Shown here in pieces: positions 7,830 to 15,954 of a stretch of 32,547 nt of DNA. The stretch covers positions 1 to 32,547 of the forward strand of contig JAJYPS010000023.1 of NCBI GenBank assembly GCA_021795215.1, in the 5' to 3' direction. This stretch comes from Actinomycetes bacterium. Its GTDB lineage: Bacteria; Actinomycetota; Acidimicrobiia; Acidimicrobiales; JAKAOS01. The stretch's first letter is position 1. Every line of letters begins with the position of its first letter. The notes under the pieces are model-generated. The model had not been told where the DNA came from. It worked only from the letters and a program-made list of their open reading frames with translations, and did not search any database. The position numbers and the translations under genes were made by a program.

Positions 7830-9344
7830 TCAGCTCGAGCTGGCACGGAACTGGCTGGCCCCAGAAGTGGCGCCGCGCACTCCTTCTTTTCCGTACCAGT
7901 CGATGCAGACCACGGTGGCGTCGTCGCTCAGCACTTGACCGGTCGCCTCCAGCAGATGGTCGGCCAGCTCCTGAACCACCTGTCTCGGATGACGGTCGCG
8001 GGTGGACCGCAGCACCTGCTCCACGTTTACTCGGGAAGTGTTGCGCTCCAGGTAGCCGTCGGTCACCAGCAGCAGCCGGTCCCCCGGGACCAGCTGCACT
8101 CTGTGTACCGAATACGTGCTGTCGCCGATCCCGAACGGCGTATCCGCCGCCAGGACGAGCGCCGAGGCCCGTCCGTCCCGAAGTAGGTACGGCAGTGGGT
8201 GCCCGGCGTTGACGATCTCCATGAGGCCGCTGGAGAAGCTGGCTCGCAGCAGTTGGGCGGTGACGAACTCCGAATCCTGACCGTGCTCGACGATCGAGCA
8301 GTGGGCAGCTCTGGCCTGAGCCGCCAGGTCGTCATACGCCCGCCGGCTGTTGCGCAGTGCGCCGACCGCCAGGGTCGCCAGCAGGGCTGCCCGCACCGAA
8401 TGGCCCATCGCGTCCGTGATCGACACGTGCAGGTCGTCGGCTTCGATCGAATAGTCGAACGTGTCGCCCCCGACGTTGTGCGCCGGCTCCAGCCATCCCG
8501 CCAGTGTCACCGCTCGGTCCTCGGCGGTGTAGGACGAAGGAAGCAGCCGCCGTTGGATCTCCGCCGCTACCGAGAACCGAATGTCGCGTTGAGTGTTCTC
8601 GAACCTGTCCGTGTGGCGCCGTGCAGCGATGAGCATGTAGGCGAGCGCATGAGCCGCGCTGCGCAGCAGGTCCACCGTGCTGTCGTCCGGGCTCTCGCTC
8701 AGCGTCACCTCCAGGATCCCCATCGCATCGCCCCGCTCGGTGACCGGCAGCAGCACCCTCCACACCCCGCTCGCCTGTGACACCCCGCTCGCCTGTGACA
8801 CCCCGCTCGCCTGCGACACCTCGACCGCCTGCGTGTGCAGCACCCGTGTGTACAGCGAATCGGCCCTGGTCAGATCCTCGTCGGTTCCGCCGCCCCGTCG
8901 TTCTCCCACGTCGCCACGTGAGGATGCGAAGTGATCTTCGACCACGCGGACCAACGCCGTACCGCTCAGGTTGGCAAGGAGCAGGCGCACCTTCTCGGTC
9001 GGCAGCAGCCTTCCGAGCTCCTCGGCGACGACACGGACCACGTCGACCGGGGGAGCCTCCTCGACTGCTGCCAGCAGGCGGCGCAAGTCAAGTGCCCCGG
9101 TTTCCTTCGCCTGCATCCTCGGACAGTACATGCAGCCCAAGTTCGATTGCACAGGGAAGAAAGTTGCTGGCTCAGGCGCCACTAGTTGCGCGTAACCGGG
9201 CGGGTTCGGGAGCAGTCCCGGACGTCCGAGACCGGCCGTCGCCAAGGCGACCGAGCGGGCTTCCGAGGCGCTCGACCGCCCAGACTCTGTCGGACGCGCC
9301 GGCACTGGCGGATTTGCGGTTGCTGTGGCAGGCAAAAGGTCCAT
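7830..9344 (-). CDS. PP2C/SpoIIE-type serine phosphatase with GAF-like sensor
   Basis: About 504 residues from ATG 9344. The N terminus is Pro/Ala-rich and contains CMYCPRM, a CxxC pair. A GAF-like region follows (LRRLLAAVEEAPPVDVVRVVAEELGRLL... VWRVLLPVTERGDAMGILEV). The C-terminal domain is a PP2C of the SpoIIE/RsbU kind: EIQRRLLPSS, VGGDTFDYS (metal-binding Asp), ITDAMGHSVRAALL, NAGHPLPYLL, LLLVTDGYLERN and LSDDATVV. Such enzymes dephosphorylate anti-anti-sigma factors in partner-switching signalling (family knowledge). A six-residue VSQASG repeat lies in the GAF-like part. The track start (9440) would overlap the divergent ctaG start; ATG 9344 is only a compromise, and a GTG nearer 9180 is also possible. 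No sigma-factor partners are adjacent. Confidence 0.86.
   Translation of the reverse strand: MDLLPATATANPPVPARPTESGRSSASEARSVALATAGLGRPGLLPNPPGYAQLVAPEPATFFPVQSNLGCMYCPRMQAKETGALDLRRLLAAVEEAPPVDVVRVVAEELGRLLPTEKVRLLLANLSGTALVRVVEDHFASSRGDVGERRGGGTDEDLTRADSLYTRVLHTQAVEVSQASGVSQASGVSQASGVWRVLLPVTERGDAMGILEVTLSESPDDSTVDLLRSAAHALAYMLIAARRHTDRFENTQRDIRFSVAAEIQRRLLPSSYTAEDRAVTLAGWLEPAHNVGGDTFDYSIEADDLHVSITDAMGHSVRAALLATLAVGALRNSRRAYDDLAAQARAAHCSIVEHGQDSEFVTAQLLRASFSSGLMEIVNAGHPLPYLLRDGRASALVLAADTPFGIGDSTYSVHRVQLVPGDRLLLVTDGYLERNTSRVNVEQVLRSTRDRHPRQVVQELADHLLEATGQVLSDDATVVCIDWYGKEGVRGATSGASQFRASSS
8763..8834. repeat. 18-bp tandem repeat inside the phosphatase gene
   Basis: The unit CACCCCGCTCGCCTGTGA is repeated three times (8763-8816, one mismatch in the third copy), followed by a degenerate fourth copy. 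On the coding strand it encodes VSQASG hexapeptides. The period keeps the frame. Confidence 0.9.
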
Positions 9345-9374
9345 TCGCTTCGGGTCGCGTCGCTTCGGGTCGCG
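9345..9374. repeat. 15-bp tandem duplication near the phosphatase/ctaG start region
   Basis: CGCTTCGGGTCGCG is present twice in tandem with a 15-bp period. It lies between the phosphatase start region and the divergent ctaG promoter, and would encode repeated DPKR if the long phosphatase frame were used. Confidence 0.7.
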
Positions 9375-9397
9375 CTCCGGCGCGAGGACTGCGGAGG

Positions 9398-9403
9398 TAA
9401 CGT
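9398..9403 (+). promoter_or_regulatory. putative -10 (TAACGT) for ctaG copy 2
   Basis: TAACGT ends 5 nt before the tandem GTG GTG at 9409-9414. GGAGG (9393-9397) also precedes it at about 11 nt from the start, so either a leaderless message or an SD-led one is possible; both point to GTG 9409 as start. Confidence 0.4.
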
Positions 9404-9408
9404 CGCGA

Positions 9409-10296
9409 GTGGTGCCAGCAGCCGTCAGCCCGCATGTCACTTTCGACCGGCTGCTTCTGGCGTGGCAACTACAGCCGCTCGCCCTGGCGTCGCTCGCCGT
9501 CGTGGTGCTGGTCGGGTTCGCCTATGTGGCCGGCGTACGCCGGGTGCAGCGGCGGGGACGGGCTTGGTCCCGGTGGAAGACCGCTTCCTTTGTCGGCGGC
9601 CTGGCGTCCATAGTCGTGGCGGTCAACTCCGGGCTCGCCTCGTACGACGACTCGGTGTTCACGATGCACGTCATACAACACCTGATCCTCATGAGCACCG
9701 CCCCGCCCCTGCTCGCGTTGGGGTCTCCCGTCACGCTCCTGCTCCAGGCGTCTTCCAGGGACACCAAACGGGTCGTGCTGAAGGTGCTCCACAGCCGTCC
9801 CGCCCGGATGCTCTCCTTCCCCCTCGTGGGGCTTGCCGTCTCGACGGTCGTCATGTATGGGTACTTCCTGACCCCCCTGTACGACGCGTCTCTCGTGCAT
9901 CCTCTGCTGCACGACGCCACGCACGTGGTCTTCCTGGCGGCCGGCTCGCTCTACTGGTGGCCGATAGTTGGTACCGATCCCATACCGAGGCGGATGGGCG
10001 TCGGGGCAAGGATGGCTTCGCTGGGCCTCGCCATCCCGTTCAACGCCTTCCTGGGCATCGCGGTCATGAACATGTCGTCGCCGATAGCACCCCGCTACAG
10101 CCTGACCGACACCCAGTCCGGGGGAGCGCTCCTGTGGGGCCTCGGGGAGCTGTTCACCCTGGGTGCGCTCGGAGTGCTGTTCCGGGAGTGGGCCAAGGTC
10201 GAGGAGCGACGGGCGGCCAGGGAGGATCGTCGGCTCGACGCAGAGCGCCTTGCCGCTCGAAACCCCGGTTCGGCTGCGGCCGGCGACCGCTCGTAG
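9409..10296 (+). CDS. CtaG-family cytochrome c oxidase assembly protein (copy 2)
   Basis: About 295 residues from GTG 9409, an integral membrane protein of the CtaG_Caa3 family. It shows WQLQPLALASLAVVVLVGFAYVAG (helix 1), the His-rich FTMHVIQHLILMSTAPPLLALGSPVTLLLQ motif, LLHDATHVVFLAAGSLYWWPIVGTDP, and a last helix before a strongly charged tail (EERRAAREDRRLDAER). These match the family core better than copy 1 does. The track frame starts at 9325, but the intervening residues are repeat-derived and Arg-rich. It is divergent from the phosphatase gene and convergent with the Lrp-like gene. Confidence 0.88.
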   Translation: MVPAAVSPHVTFDRLLLAWQLQPLALASLAVVVLVGFAYVAGVRRVQRRGRAWSRWKTASFVGGLASIVVAVNSGLASYDDSVFTMHVIQHLILMSTAPPLLALGSPVTLLLQASSRDTKRVVLKVLHSRPARMLSFPLVGLAVSTVVMYGYFLTPLYDASLVHPLLHDATHVVFLAAGSLYWWPIVGTDPIPRRMGVGARMASLGLAIPFNAFLGIAVMNMSSPIAPRYSLTDTQSGGALLWGLGELFTLGALGVLFREWAKVEERRAAREDRRLDAERLAARNPGSAAAGDRS

Positions 10297-10350
10297 AGCC
10301 GCCTCTCCCCGAGTCCCCGGTCCTTCGGCATTTCGCAACGGTGCTCGCCG

Positions 10351-10366
10351 GCTCCCTCCGGGGAGC
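10351..10366. terminator. hairpin between convergent ctaG and Lrp-like genes
   Basis: GCTCCC-TCCG-GGGAGC forms a perfect 6-bp stem with a stable-looking tetraloop in the 73-nt convergent gap. A wider CGGCTC/GAGCCG pairing encloses it. No T-run is present; it may act in both directions. Confidence 0.4.
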
Positions 10367-10369
10367 GTG

Positions 10370-10606
10370 TCAGAGCCGCATGACCGGACACGTCAGCGTC
10401 CGGGTTACGCCCTCTATGAGCTGCACCCTGGACACGACCGTCTTGCCCAGCTGGTCGACGGACTCGGCTTCGGCTCGGATTATCACGTCGTAGGGTCCGG
10501 TCACGTCGTCGGCCGCGACGACACCCGGTATGCCCCTGACCTCGCCGGCGACCTGCGCCGCCCTTCCCACCTCAGTCTGGACCATCACGTACGCCATCAC
10601 CGTCAC
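10370..10606 (-). CDS. stand-alone Lrp/AsnC ligand-binding (RAM) domain protein
   Basis: A 78-residue alpha/beta protein: VMAYVMVQTEVGRAAQVAGEV, GVVAADDVTGPYDVIIRAE, then LGKTVVSRVQLIEGVTRTLTCPV. This is the effector-binding/oligomerisation domain of Lrp/AsnC regulators without the helix-turn-helix. Stand-alone versions probably bind amino acids and may modify full-length regulators (inference). The track frame starts at 10699, but AAGGAGG lies 8 nt before a GTG at 10606, which decides the start; the extra N-terminal residues are Arg/Ser-rich noise. Confidence 0.88.
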   Translation of the reverse strand: MTVMAYVMVQTEVGRAAQVAGEVRGIPGVVAADDVTGPYDVIIRAEAESVDQLGKTVVSRVQLIEGVTRTLTCPVMRL

Positions 10607-10730
10607 CGGGCGAGCCTCCTTCGGGTACGCGGATGGTACCGGGCTGCACCAGCATTCGGTGCGGCGCCGGCGGCTTGGCGACGCCTGTCCTTCCGACACG
10701 AGGCCGGGTGCGCACCGCGGGCCGTGCGAT

Positions 10731-10736
10731 TAGGGT
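10731..10736 (+). promoter_or_regulatory. putative -10 (TAGGGT) for def
   Basis: TAGGGT fits TANNNT and is 14 nt before GTG 10751 and 47 nt before the alternative CTG start at 10784. No clear -35. Confidence 0.35.
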
Positions 10737-10750
10737 GGCCCTAGCGCGCC

Positions 10751-11341
10751 GTGGCGGGCTCACAGCTTTTCGAGGAGGAGACGCTGGCTGTTCGCTCAAT
10801 ACGCTTGCTGGGTGACCCGGTGCTCCGTGCTCGGGCATCCGAGGTCGTGGATTTCGATCGCCCTCTGCGCCGGCTCGTCAAGGACTTGGGGGACACCATG
10901 GTGGAGGCCAACGGAGTCGGGTTGGCGGCTCCTCAGTTGGGGATCGGGCTGCGGGTGTTCACGTACCTGGTGCCATCCTCGGAGGACGACGACGGAGGCC
11001 ATGTCGCGCACCTCGTGAACCCTTCCATCGCGGAGGAGGACCCGGACCAGGTGGAGGACGACGAAGGCTGCCTCTCCGTGCCCGGTATCTCGTACCCGCT
11101 GAAGCGACCTCGCAGGGTGGTGGCCAGAGGTTTCGACGGGCACGGGGAGCCGGTCGAGGTGACAGGCACGCTGCGGCTTGCCAGGTGCATCCTGCACGAG
11201 ACGGATCATTTGAACGGAGTCATCTTCTTGGACCGGCTCGAACCAGAGCTCCGCCGGGAGGCGCTGAAGGAGTTTCGCGAGCGGATGCTCGCAGGCGAGT
11301 CGATCCAGGTCGAGAAGTCACCGCACAGGCCCCTGCTCTGA
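10751..11341 (+). CDS. def: peptide deformylase
   Basis: A 196-residue (185 from CTG 10784) metalloenzyme that removes the formyl group from new N-terminal methionines. All three family motifs are intact: GVGLAAPQLG (motif I), EGCLSVPG (motif II, the metal-binding Cys) and HETDHLNG (motif III, two metal-binding His and the catalytic Glu). Family proteins usually begin just before the RSIRLLGDPVLR segment. That segment is preceded by GAGGAGGAG (10772-10780) and then CTG at 10784, so the real start could be the non-canonical CTG; the conventional choice is GTG 10751. The E1 dehydrogenase gene follows after 37 nt. Confidence 0.95.
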   Translation: MAGSQLFEEETLAVRSIRLLGDPVLRARASEVVDFDRPLRRLVKDLGDTMVEANGVGLAAPQLGIGLRVFTYLVPSSEDDDGGHVAHLVNPSIAEEDPDQVEDDEGCLSVPGISYPLKRPRRVVARGFDGHGEPVEVTGTLRLARCILHETDHLNGVIFLDRLEPELRREALKEFRERMLAGESIQVEKSPHRPLL

Positions 11342-11378
11342 GGGTGCACGAGCCGGTCTCCACAGCGGAGGAGCGATA

Positions 11379-13706
11379 ATGGCAGCCAAGTCCCAGGCGA
11401 CCGCGCAGTCCCGTGTCACCGGAGTGGCGGGTCGCGTGGGGGCGCCCGACCATTCCGACCGGGGATTCGGCTCCGGCGCCGACCGGAATGCGAGGAGTGC
11501 TGGCGCCCCCGCGGTGCGACGACCGGGAGAGTCGGCCGCTCGGCGCCCCGCAGGATGGCCCGACTCGGAACTGCTGGAGGACTACAGGCTGGCCTGCGTC
11601 TCGCGTGCCATAGACGACCGCGAGGTCATCCTGCACAAGCAGAGCCGAGCGTTCTTCCAGATCTCCGGTGCCGGTCACGAGGCTCTGCTCCTGGGGTTGG
11701 CCCGTTATCTGCGGCCCGGCTACGACTGGTTCTTCCCCTACTACCGCGACTTGGCGCTGATGCTCGGCCTGGGCGTCAGTCCGTACGAGATCCTGCTGCA
11801 GTCGGTCGGCTCGGCGGACGACGCGGCGTCGGGGGGCAGGCAGATGCCTTCGCACTGGGGCTTCGTGGACAAGAACGTGGTCACGCAGTCGAGCCCGACG
11901 GGGAGCCAGTGCCTGCCGGCGGTCGGATGTGCGGAGGCGGCGCAGTACATGCAGCAGCGCAGCCACCTTTTTGTAGACGAGGTCCACGCCGACGAAGTGG
12001 TCTATGTGTCCCTGGGCGAGGGTGCGACTTCGGAGGGCGAGTTCTGGGAGAGCCTGAACACAGCGTGCAACCTGCGCCTACCGGTGCTGTACGTCGTCGA
12101 GGACAACGGCTACGCGATATCTGTGCCCGTGGCGGAGCAGTCCCCCGCGCCCATCTCGGAGCTGGTGACGGGGTTCCCCGGCCTCACCGTCGAAGTGGTG
12201 GACGGATGCGACTACGTAGCGGTGCGGGACGTCGCGGAGCGAGCCGTGGCGGCCGTCCGCTCGGGCAACGGACCCTGGCTGCTGCACGCCAGGGTCACGA
12301 GGCCGCACTCGCACTCGTCGGCAGACAACCAGGCAAAGTACCGCTGCGCCGACGAGCTGGCGGAAGAGGCCGAGCGAGATCCCCTCGTGGTGTTCGAGCG
12401 CCACCTGGCCGCCCGGGGCCTGCTGGATTCAACGGGCGCCACGGAAGCCCGTGCCCAGGCGCGCCAGCTCGTGTCCGAAGCCGCTGCTGCCGCGCTGGCG
12501 GCGCCGAGACCCGACCCGGAGTCGGTCACCGACCACGTGTGGGACCTGGACAGGGTGACCTCCGGCGTGTCGGTCCGGCAGGACGACGGTCTCGCCGGTG
12601 CACGGCCCCCCGGTGGCAACCACTTCGACCCGTGGGTGGGCCGTCACGCGCGAGCGGCCTCGAGCGGCGAACGTACGGGCGGAGAAGTGGTCGCGATGGG
12701 TGAGGCGATCCGGCGGACTCTGGCGGAGGCGCTGGAGGAAGACGACCGGGTGCGGGTGTTCGGAGAGGACGTGGCCGACGCGGCGGAAAGCGTGCTGGGA
12801 AAAGTGGACGGCCAAGGCGGAGTGTTCGGCACGACGTTCGGGCTGCAGCGCCACTTCGGCGCCTCGCGGTGCTACAACACTCCGCTCGCGGAGGCGAACA
12901 TCGTCGGCCGGGCGGTCGGCCAAGCGGTGAGGGGACTTCGACCCTGTCCCGAAGTGCAGTTCTTCGACTACATCTGGCCTGCGATGCAGCAGATCAAGAG
13001 CGAGGCCGCCACGATCCGCTGGCGGTCCAACGGAGCGTTCTCCTGCCCGATGGTCCTCCGGGTGCCCATCGGCGGTTACATCACCGGGGGCGCCATCTGG
13101 CACTCGCAGTGCGGCGAGTCGATCTTCGCCCACATTCCCGGCCTGTTCGTGGCGTTCCCGTCCCGGGCGGCGGACGCGGCGGGCCTGCTGCGGACGGCGC
13201 TGAGGGCGGCGGACCCGGTGCTGTTCCTGGAGCACAAGCACCTGCTTCGCCAGGCCTACACCAAGGACCCGTTCCCCCCGGCGGGAGAGCTGATCCCCTT
13301 CGGCGTAGCCAGGACGGTGGTCACCGGAGAAGACCTGACCATCGTGACGTGGGGTGCGACGGTGGAGAGGTGCCGTCGCGTCGCCGCTTCGCTGGAGACC
13401 GCGGACGAGGCGTCGGTCGAGGTGATCGACCTACGGACGATCATGCCGTGGGACCGCCAGGCGGTCGCCGACTCCGTGCGCCGAACCGGAAGGCTGCTGG
13501 TGGTGCACGAGGACACCCTCACTGCCGGGTTCGGCGCCGAGGTGGCTGCCTGGGCCGCTCAGGAGTGCTTCGCCGATCTGGATGCCCCCGTCCGGCGGGT
13601 GGCAGCGAAGGACACCCACGTTGCCTACGAACCGACCCTGGAGCGCTCGACGCTTCCCCAGGTGGAGGACATCGCCGCGGCGGTAGCCGACCTGCTGGCC
13701 TGGTAG
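11379..13706 (+). CDS. fused E1alpha-E1beta 2-oxoacid (branched-chain type) dehydrogenase
   Basis: 775 residues, with both E1 subunits in one chain. Residues 1 to about 60 are a low-complexity tail. The E1alpha half (about 62-400) has SRAFFQISGAGHEA, DWFFPYYRDLALML, MPSHWG and the thiamine-diphosphate motif GEGATSEGEFW...EDNGYAIS (about residue 213; GEG where GDG is usual). The E1beta half (from about 437) begins GEVVAMGEAIRRTLAEAL and contains VFGEDVAD, NTPLAEANIVGRAVG and HEDTLTAGFGAEVAAWAAQECF. The enzyme decarboxylates 2-oxo acids and transfers the acyl group to a lipoyl E2; the E1alpha motifs look most like the branched-chain or generic 2-oxoacid type. No E2 or E3 gene is in the window. 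GGAGG lies 9-10 nt before ATG 11379. The substrate is uncertain. Confidence 0.9.
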   Translation: MAAKSQATAQSRVTGVAGRVGAPDHSDRGFGSGADRNARSAGAPAVRRPGESAARRPAGWPDSELLEDYRLACVSRAIDDREVILHKQSRAFFQISGAGHEALLLGLARYLRPGYDWFFPYYRDLALMLGLGVSPYEILLQSVGSADDAASGGRQMPSHWGFVDKNVVTQSSPTGSQCLPAVGCAEAAQYMQQRSHLFVDEVHADEVVYVSLGEGATSEGEFWESLNTACNLRLPVLYVVEDNGYAISVPVAEQSPAPISELVTGFPGLTVEVVDGCDYVAVRDVAERAVAAVRSGNGPWLLHARVTRPHSHSSADNQAKYRCADELAEEAERDPLVVFERHLAARGLLDSTGATEARAQARQLVSEAAAAALAAPRPDPESVTDHVWDLDRVTSGVSVRQDDGLAGARPPGGNHFDPWVGRHARAASSGERTGGEVVAMGEAIRRTLAEALEEDDRVRVFGEDVADAAESVLGKVDGQGGVFGTTFGLQRHFGASRCYNTPLAEANIVGRAVGQAVRGLRPCPEVQFFDYIWPAMQQIKSEAATIRWRSNGAFSCPMVLRVPIGGYITGGAIWHSQCGESIFAHIPGLFVAFPSRAADAAGLLRTALRAADPVLFLEHKHLLRQAYTKDPFPPAGELIPFGVARTVVTGEDLTIVTWGATVERCRRVAASLETADEASVEVIDLRTIMPWDRQAVADSVRRTGRLLVVHEDTLTAGFGAEVAAWAAQECFADLDAPVRRVAAKDTHVAYEPTLERSTLPQVEDIAAAVADLLAW

Positions 13707-13768
13707 CTCCGACCGGGGTGTGCGACGGCACCGGGAGAGGGTGGCGTGGTCGGACTGCCGTCAGGCTT

Positions 13769-15931
13769 TCAGAGAACGTCGACCGGCAAGTCCGCCAGCA
13801 CGTCGGCCGGCTGGAAGCCCAGGACCTCGCCGAAGAACTCCAGTTCCGCCTCCATGCAGCGGCGCTGGGTGTCGGACTGTCGGAACCCGTGCCCCTCGCC
13901 CTCGAAGGTCAGCAGCCGGTACCGGACGCCTTTGGCGGCCAGCGCCGCCGCCATCGCCTCGGCCTGTTCGGGCGGCACGACCCGGTCTTCGACGCCCTGG
14001 AACAGGATGACCGGCGTGGATAGCAGCTCCGTGTGGGCCACGGGGGAGCGTTCGGCGTAGGTCTGCTGCATCTGCGGGTACGGCCCTATCAGCTTGTCGA
14101 GGTAGCGGGACTCGAACTTGTGGGTGTCGGCCGCAAGCGCCGCTGCATCTCCGATGCCGTAGTAGCTCGCCCCCACGGCGAAGCTGTCCGTGAAGGTCAG
14201 GGCGCACAACGTGGTGTAACCGCCGGCACTGGACCCCCGTACGGCCACTCGCTCGCCGTCCGCCCTGCCGTTGGCTGTAGCCCAGCGGGCTGCTGCCACA
14301 CAGTCGTCCACGTCCAGCACGCCCCAGTTGCCATCCAGCAGCTCCCGGTAGGGGCGGCCATACCCGGACGACCCGCCGTAGTCGACCTGCAGCACCGCGA
14401 ACCCCCGGCTGGTGTAGAACTGCACTCCCTTCAGGTCCAACAGAGCCCTGAACGCTGCAGTCGGCCCGCCGTGGCTCAGCACCACCAGAGGAGGCCGCTC
14501 GCTTCCATCCGCCTCCACCAGAGGGTTCTTGGGGCCGTAGAACAGCCCGTATGCCTCGCTGCCGTCGGCCCTCGGGAAGCTGGCTCTTTCGGGCACCGAG
14601 ATCCACTCCGGTCCCACCAGAGGGTGGCCCCTGTCGCTCAGCGGCCTCGGACGAGGCCGACCGTCCCCAGGGCGCAGGTCCACTTCCACCACGACGCTCG
14701 GCTCCGTCGGGCCGCCGGCCACGGCGACGAAGCCCCCGGGCACCGGCCAGAGGTGGGAGAAGACCTCGTACGGCCCGGTGTCGACGTCCTGCAATCCTCC
14801 TTCCACCACGAGCGCCAGGCGATCCCTTCCCCCTGCCGTGTAGCAGCAGGCGACGACGTCTCCACCGGCTTGGTAGTCCCCCGCAACTGGGTCGTCCCCC
14901 GTAGCTTGGTCGTCGCTGGCGGCTCGGTCGTCCCCCAAAGCGGGGTCGTCGCCCGTAGCTTGGTCGTCGCTGCCCACGCCGGCCTCGGCGGCGCCTTCTC
15001 CGACGATGCTGGCTTCTCCGACGATGCTGGCTTCTCCGACGATGCTGCCTTCTCCGACGATGCAGTAGCGGTAGTCCCGGAACACCCACTGAGGCGAAGC
15101 GAACTCGGCTTGCGTGCGGTGGTCCACAGCGCATCGGGTACGGGTGCCGTCCCATCGGTACGGGAGCCACCAGCCGGTCCTGTCGCTCACGAAGTAGAGG
15201 GTTCCCGCTGCGGCCCAGGTGGGGTGGCACACCGACTCGCCGGGCCCTCCGGCCACCTTCGCTGGTTCCGACATCTCCAAGTCCTCACCGAGGTAGGCTG
15301 TCCAGAGCCGGGAGGAGTCCCACGGCATCGCCGGGTGGTCCCAGCTCACCCAAGCCAAGTGGTCGCCGCGGGGGGAGACCCTGGGACTGGACACGAAGTC
15401 GGCCGTGACGGACAGCACCCGCTCGTCGCCCGATCCGTCGGTCCGGAGGGCAACCAGCTCGTTGCGCACATCGGCGCTCCGGCCGCCGGGGGTGTGGGTC
15501 TCCCTCACCCCCACGAGCCATCTCCTGTCGGGAGTGACCGTGAGGTCCGCCCAGCGCACGGACCTGGGGTTGGCGGGCTCCGCGGAGATCGGCACCGGTT
15601 CCGTGCCAGGGCCTTCGATGCGCACGACTCGTTGCGTGGCGTCATCCACCGCGTACACGAGGTGGTCCACCGGTAGGTACGCCCCTCCGCCATACTCGTG
15701 CACTCGGCTGCGGATCGACATTCCAGGTGCCATCTCCACGGTTCGGCCGAGATGCCGCAGCATCAGCGCCTGCCGGCCACCTTCCTCCGGACGCTGCTCC
15801 AGCCAGTAGCGGCGGCCGGCGGCTGCCGCCGGTTCGGATACGGGCCGGTGTCCGGACCGGGTCAGTGCGTCAGGTGAGAGCGGCGACGGCCAGGCTCCGA
15901 AGGGGACGGTACGTCGCTCGGCCCGGTCCAT
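13769..15931 (-). CDS. S9 family peptidase (prolyl oligopeptidase / acylaminoacyl-peptidase type)
   Basis: 720 residues without a signal peptide. An N-terminal beta-propeller (to about 440) carries strands such as HEYGGGAYLPVDHLVYAVD and DRRWLVGVRETHTP. A C-terminal alpha/beta-hydrolase domain has PPLVVLSHGGPTAA, the nucleophile GSSAGGYTT (Ser about 566), the acid in GVEDRVVPPEQAE and the His in FEGEGHGFRQ. It likely cleaves short peptides in the cytoplasm. The propeller contains two hexapeptide repeat arrays of acidic low-complexity sequence, probably a surface loop. TAGCGT ends 6 nt before ATG 15931, supporting the start and a leaderless message. The upstream 226-bp repeat begins 23 bp beyond the start codon. 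Confidence 0.92.
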   Translation of the reverse strand: MDRAERRTVPFGAWPSPLSPDALTRSGHRPVSEPAAAAGRRYWLEQRPEEGGRQALMLRHLGRTVEMAPGMSIRSRVHEYGGGAYLPVDHLVYAVDDATQRVVRIEGPGTEPVPISAEPANPRSVRWADLTVTPDRRWLVGVRETHTPGGRSADVRNELVALRTDGSGDERVLSVTADFVSSPRVSPRGDHLAWVSWDHPAMPWDSSRLWTAYLGEDLEMSEPAKVAGGPGESVCHPTWAAAGTLYFVSDRTGWWLPYRWDGTRTRCAVDHRTQAEFASPQWVFRDYRYCIVGEGSIVGEASIVGEASIVGEGAAEAGVGSDDQATGDDPALGDDRAASDDQATGDDPVAGDYQAGGDVVACCYTAGGRDRLALVVEGGLQDVDTGPYEVFSHLWPVPGGFVAVAGGPTEPSVVVEVDLRPGDGRPRPRPLSDRGHPLVGPEWISVPERASFPRADGSEAYGLFYGPKNPLVEADGSERPPLVVLSHGGPTAAFRALLDLKGVQFYTSRGFAVLQVDYGGSSGYGRPYRELLDGNWGVLDVDDCVAAARWATANGRADGERVAVRGSSAGGYTTLCALTFTDSFAVGASYYGIGDAAALAADTHKFESRYLDKLIGPYPQMQQTYAERSPVAHTELLSTPVILFQGVEDRVVPPEQAEAMAAALAAKGVRYRLLTFEGEGHGFRQSDTQRRCMEAELEFFGEVLGFQPADVLADLPVDVL
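14880..15065. repeat. two adjacent 18-bp tandem arrays inside the S9 peptidase gene
   Basis: At 14995-15065 the unit CTTCTCCGACGATGCTGG occurs almost four times, encoding SIVGEA-type hexapeptides. At about 14880-14975 a more degenerate array encodes GDDQAT/GDDPAL-type hexapeptides, also 18 bp each. Both keep the reading frame. Confidence 0.88.
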
Positions 15932-15937
15932 TCGGTC

Positions 15938-15943
15938 ACGCTA
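15938..15943 (-). promoter_or_regulatory. putative -10 (TAGCGT) of the S9 peptidase gene
   Basis: On the minus strand TAGCGT ends 6 nt before ATG 15931; no SD is present. It lies just outside repeat copy A, so any -35 contact would fall within the repeat. Confidence 0.45.
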
Positions 15944-15954
15944 CCCAATGGGGG

